Positions 62,841 to 64,000 of a stretch of DNA of 64,000 bases are shown here, in pieces. Location: positions 1 to 64,000 of the forward strand of contig CALGSW010000010.1 in assembly GCA_937901965.1 (NCBI GenBank). The letters are read 5' to 3'. How positions within the stretch are numbered: position 1 is the stretch's first letter; every line of letters begins with the position of its first letter. The notes beneath the pieces were generated by a model. The model did not search any database. It was not told the origin of the DNA and worked only from the letters and a program-made list of their open reading frames with translations. The translations under genes and the position numbers were made by a program. Source of the stretch: an uncultured Bacteroidota bacterium. Its GTDB lineage: Bacteria; Bacteroidota; Bacteroidia; Bacteroidales; UBA932.

Positions 62841-63611
62841 ATGGGAATACGAAAAAAGATATCTCTTGGTTTCGTCGTAATAGGAGCTATTCTATTCCTT
62901 TCAAGCCTTATAGCCATATTTGAATTCAACAGAATGCGACACTCCGTGGCTGCACTTATGACAGACAATATAAACAGCATAAATACTTCAAGGCTACTCT
63001 TGGAATTAACTGATGAATATAATTTCACATTGTTGAGCAGCGTGATTCTTGATTCTGTGATGGATTCTGATAAAGTTCTGTACGACAAGAGATTTGAAGA
63101 TTATATTGCAAACATTAAAAGCAAATTTGTTTCTCAGTCTGAGGTCTCTGTTGCTGATTCTCTTACAATTGCATATAACAAATATCTGGAGGTAATTGGT
63201 GATGCTGCTTCTGTAATGACTCTTAAAAAAGAGGAGAGAAGGCTGTGGTACAAAAATGAGTTAGTACCTGCATATTCAGAGCTTTTGAAGCATAAAAAGG
63301 GACTTGGTCTTCTTACTCAGGGGGCATTGGCTGAAAACACAGCTCATCTCCAGGAGGGATTTTACAGAAGCATCATGCCCGGTATTATAGCTGTAGCAGC
63401 GGGTATTCTGCTGGTATTGCTTTTCAACTATTTTATAAACCTCTATTTTATTTCACCAGTATTGCTTATATCCAGAGGACTCAAGAGTTACAAAGAATTT
63501 AACAAAAGTTACAATGTCAACTTTGACAATGATGATGAAATTCAGGATCTGAATTCTGAAATAAAGACGCTGTTAGATGAACATAAAAACTTGAAAAAAA
63601 CCAGAGAATGA
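62841..63611 (+). CDS. Sensor-like membrane protein without a kinase domain
   Basis: A 256-residue membrane protein. Helix 1 is about 7-26, a periplasmic helical domain runs 30-175 (resembling 4HB or CHASE3-type sensors), helix 2 is about 178-203, and a short cytoplasmic HAMP-like and coiled tail (205-256) ends the protein with charged residues. There is no histidine kinase, cyclase or methyl-accepting domain. Its stop overlaps the trkH start by 4 bases (ATGA), so it is coupled to a potassium transporter. It may sense an envelope or ionic cue, or regulate TrkH directly; no known family assigns this. Confidence 0.65.
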   Translation: MGIRKKISLGFVVIGAILFLSSLIAIFEFNRMRHSVAALMTDNINSINTSRLLLELTDEYNFTLLSSVILDSVMDSDKVLYDKRFEDYIANIKSKFVSQSEVSVADSLTIAYNKYLEVIGDAASVMTLKKEERRLWYKNELVPAYSELLKHKKGLGLLTQGALAENTAHLQEGFYRSIMPGIIAVAAGILLVLLFNYFINLYFISPVLLISRGLKSYKEFNKSYNVNFDNDDEIQDLNSEIKTLLDEHKNLKKTRE

Positions 63612-64000
63612 ACCTGAAAATTGTAGCGAGAAATATTGGTATGGCTCTGCTGCTGAATGCTATTTTTATGTTCATTTCTGCTGCGGTTTCAATCATTTAT
63701 GGATTTGACAACTCTTTTTCACCATTAATTCTTAGTGCTGTAATTACATCTGTGGTGGCCTCATTCCCTTTGATCTTTGTTAGCAAGTCTGGGGAAATCA
63801 ATGCTAAAGAGGGTCTTGTTATTGTTGTGTTATCATGGATTTTCTCTTGCCTCTTTGGTATGCTTCCATATATCTTATACGGAGGAGAGTTTTCAATAAT
63901 TAACGCCTGGTATGAAAGTGTATCAGGGTACACGACTACAGGTGCTACTGTTTTAGTAAACGTTGAGTCGCTGCCAAAAGGTCTGCTTTTTTGGAGAGCC
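63608..64000 (+). CDS. trkH: Potassium uptake protein TrkH (partial, cut by window end)
   Basis: The first 131 codons are visible. Starting MNLKIVARNIG, it has several hydrophobic helices and the first selectivity-filter region (ESVSGYTTTGATVLV), followed by LPKGLLFWRA, typical of TrkH/TrkG/KtrB. It would be the membrane pore for K+ uptake, with TrkA as the NAD-binding gate expected downstream. The gene continues past the window. It is coupled to the sensor-like gene by a 4-base overlap. Confidence 0.9.
   Translation, partial: MNLKIVARNIGMALLLNAIFMFISAAVSIIYGFDNSFSPLILSAVITSVVASFPLIFVSKSGEINAKEGLVIVVLSWIFSCLFGMLPYILYGGEFSIINAWYESVSGYTTTGATVLVNVESLPKGLLFWRA

Overview
The window looks like chromosomal DNA of an anaerobic Bacteroidota bacterium, probably order Bacteroidales, with a short acquired island at its left end. 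The evidence is the repeated Bacteroidota-type promoter element TAnnTTTG in front of many genes, a serine palmitoyltransferase for sphingolipids, lipid A genes, several TonB-dependent outer-membrane receptors, a tmRNA with the tag GNNNYALAA, pyruvate phosphate dikinase, and the [FeFe]-hydrogenase maturation genes hydF and hydE. The species cannot be fixed from the sequence.

Left end (1-4.9 kb): a visibly AT-richer accessory region. Three single-orientation blocks follow one another: arsR-merTP-GDCCVxC, then an HMA-CDF cation transporter, then an unknown small protein. Each block is closed by a large imperfect hairpin of the same architecture (outer GTTA-type core, inner 15-20 bp arms). This layout resembles integron gene cassettes with attC sites, but no integron integrase is present and the cores are not canonical. 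A Bacteroidota-type tyrosine recombinase gene on the other strand borders the island.

5-16 kb: a hydroxyacid dehydrogenase, an unusual non-coding stretch of inverted and direct repeats (5.95-6.40 kb), then genes on the minus strand: serine palmitoyltransferase with an SDR reductase (first two steps of sphingolipid synthesis), gyrB with an M23/LysM endopeptidase, and a coupled TPR protein plus outer-membrane beta-barrel.

16-33 kb: ftsE-nth, pyk, xerD, a TonB receptor, guaA and typA from overlapping divergent promoters, DUF177-rpmF-fabH, tRNA-Arg(CCT), a porin, a polysaccharide flippase, a previously easy-to-miss 43-residue membrane protein, hydF-hydE, and an exported FMN-binding protein.

33-47 kb: ppdK, purL-phoH, folC, tRNA-Val(TAC), an aldo/keto reductase, an esterase plus stand-alone Hpt protein, a 7TM-HD phosphohydrolase and tmRNA.

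47-64 kb: a TonB receptor with a LysE exporter, lnt, then a tight eight-gene minus-strand run (surE, an lpxB-ogt fusion, dapF, coaD, a double-thioredoxin protein, an FAD/Fe-S dehydrogenase and ubiD). The window closes with gap, a kinase-less sensor-like membrane protein and the start of trkH. The most interesting items are the cassette-like hairpin array, the LpxB-methyltransferase fusion and the repeat cluster at 5.95-6.40 kb.
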